This document shows, in pieces, positions 6,710 to 7,374 of a stretch of DNA of 7,374 nt. The stretch is from Candidatus Absconditabacterales bacterium (GTDB taxonomy: Bacteria > Patescibacteria > JAEDAM01 > Absconditabacterales > Absconditicoccaceae), in contig CALLUT010000012.1 in NCBI GenBank assembly GCA_938010495.1, forward strand, positions 1 to 7,374. Direction: 5' to 3'. The translations under genes were made by a program, and so were the position numbers. Under the pieces are notes generated by a model that was not told the DNA's origin, searched no databases, and was given only the letters and a program-made list of their open reading frames with translations. Position 1 is the first letter of the stretch, and each line of letters begins with the position of its first letter.

Positions 6710-6738
6710 ATTATACTTGTATTCACTCAAAATTACAA
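6710..6738 (-). promoter_or_regulatory. Putative promoter of the HEPN-CBS / VirB2-like unit
   Basis: TTGTAA (6733-6738) and a perfect TATAAT (6710-6715) lie on the minus strand with a 17-base spacer. This predicts a start near 6703 and a leader of about 20 nt. The -35 hexamer is the same as the one proposed for the phosphomannomutase gene. Confidence 0.55.
6712..6717 (+). promoter_or_regulatory. Candidate -10 of the polysaccharide deacetylase gene
   Basis: TATACT on the plus strand lies 25 bases before the ATG at 6743 and overlaps the minus-strand TATAAT (6710-6715). No good -35 is seen at the normal spacing. The 59-base gap between the divergent genes must hold both promoters. Confidence 0.3.
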
Positions 6739-6742
6739 ATTT

Positions 6743-7374
6743 ATGAAAAAGATTCTTACATTATTGATATGCCTTCTTTGATTTTGAATGGCAACAGCAA
6801 ATGCAGAACCAATGATATTTGCTTTAAGCAACTCGACACCATATATTTCAATCAACTCTCTTAGACTAAATTGATCAGATATAGAATTTTGTTATACACC
6901 AGAAAATGTATCTGTTCGTATCCTAATGTACCACTATGTAAGACACGCACATCGAGATCCAAAGTGAAGCGTAGTTGCATGAAATAGTGTAATTCCAGAA
7001 ATTTTTGAAAAACAAATGTCAGTGCTTTCAACTGCACAAATATTATGAGAAACACATGTGATGTTTATGTCAGAATTTGAAAAAGCATATAATTTATGAT
7101 GTTTCCCAAACAAAGACATTACTATAATCACTTCTGATGATTGACGATGGGATAATTATTGATTGATGTATCCTATTTTAGAAAGATATAACATCAAAGC
7201 AAACTATGGTATTATTTATAATAGAACAAGTCGAACAAAAGAACGTATAGATCCATTTATGACTGTTGATGAAATTAAAGGGTTACTTTCCAGTTGACTT
7301 ATTGAAGTCTCATCTCACAGTATTAGTCATATAAATATCAACGCTCTCTCTTATCAAAAAAAATATGATGAAGC
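6743..7374 (+). CDS. Secreted polysaccharide deacetylase (NodB/CE4 family), cut by window edge
   Basis: The first 210 residues are visible. A signal peptide ends near ATANA-E (cleavage after A21), so the enzyme is exported. The CE4 fold is marked by VRILMYHYV (58-66), the metal/catalytic motif ITSDDGRWDNYG (129-140, usual TFDDG with Ser in place of Phe) containing D132 and D133, and SSHSISH (190-196) giving the H-x3-H metal ligands H192 and H196. MTVDEIKGLLSSG (173-185) precedes them as in IcaB/PgaB-like members. These enzymes remove N-acetyl groups from peptidoglycan or poly-N-acetylglucosamine; the substrate here is unknown. Ten of 12 visible glycines are TGA, including the Gly of DDG. The start follows a stop-free but short leader without Shine-Dalgarno. 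The C-terminal third is outside the window. It diverges from the HEPN-CBS gene. Confidence 0.9.

Larger units (their letters stand above)
1..7374. other. Genetic code 25 region (TGA = glycine)
   Basis: Read with the standard code, nearly every gene here breaks into short pieces. Read with TGA as Gly, nine long frames appear, each ending in TAA or TAG or running off an edge. TGA falls where families require glycine. Examples are the DDG metal motif of the NodB-like protein, the glycines after the metal-binding Asp of the M42 peptidase (DNRAGG), a glycine of the SAM-binding DLYCGSGSIGL loop of the methyltransferase, and the GRGG loop of EF-P. Approximate TGA/all-Gly counts are phosphomannomutase 9/9, M42 19/27, DUF1761 14/22, methyltransferase 40/55, EF-P 7/17, VirB2-like 8/11, HEPN-CBS 9/12 and deacetylase 10/12. 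The M23 gene is the exception at 0/24. Reading TGA as Trp would put Trp at these invariant glycines, so codes 4 and 10 do not fit. Confidence 0.97.

Noticed and set aside
6861..7131. Minus-strand open frames opposite the deacetylase
   Set aside because: They are antisense shadows; the plus-strand frame has signal peptide, DDG and HxxxH motifs.

Overview
The window only makes sense if TGA is read as glycine (genetic code 25). Read that way, the many short standard-code ORFs join into nine full or edge-truncated genes, and known family motifs fall in frame with TGA at their conserved glycines. Together with the AT-rich sequence, the absence of Shine-Dalgarno motifs and the compact layout, this points to Candidatus Absconditabacteria (SR1) or Gracilibacteria (BD1-5), the Patescibacteria/CPR groups known for this code. 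I cannot choose between them from this window.

Layout, left to right. A phosphomannomutase/phosphoglucomutase N-terminus (minus, cut by the left edge) diverges from an M42 family metallo-aminopeptidase (plus, 438-1523) through overlapping promoters. The M42 gene converges on a DUF1761 membrane protein (minus, 1544-1954). Upstream of DUF1761 is a 5' leader of about 110 nt, with its own promoter and an intrinsic-terminator-like hairpin that ends at the start codon, so it may be an attenuator. Next comes a secreted, probably lipoprotein, M23 peptidase (minus, 2204-3154). It is the only gene without an internal TGA, and its first stop is a TGA that this code would read through. Then come a TrmA/RlmD-type rRNA uracil-5-methyltransferase (3259-4803) and elongation factor P (4803-5354), whose stop and start codons overlap by one base. 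After a terminator, a second minus-strand unit contains a HEPN-like/CBS protein (5949-6683) followed by a small VirB2/TrbC-like two-helix membrane protein (5423-5926). At the right, a secreted NodB-type polysaccharide deacetylase (plus, from 6743) runs off the edge.

Functionally, the window mixes core translation genes (efp and the rRNA methyltransferase), intracellular peptide and sugar-phosphate metabolism (M42, phosphomannomutase) and cell-surface genes (M23 peptidase, polysaccharide deacetylase, pilin-like protein). The surface genes would suit an episymbiotic or predatory lifestyle, but that is inference. In the eight genes other than M23, I counted about 116 TGA among about 165 glycine codons (roughly 70%). 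The M23 gene has 0 of 24, which suggests recent acquisition from a standard-code donor. No tRNA, rRNA, CRISPR array or insertion sequence was seen, and no gene-free stretch exceeds 300 bases.
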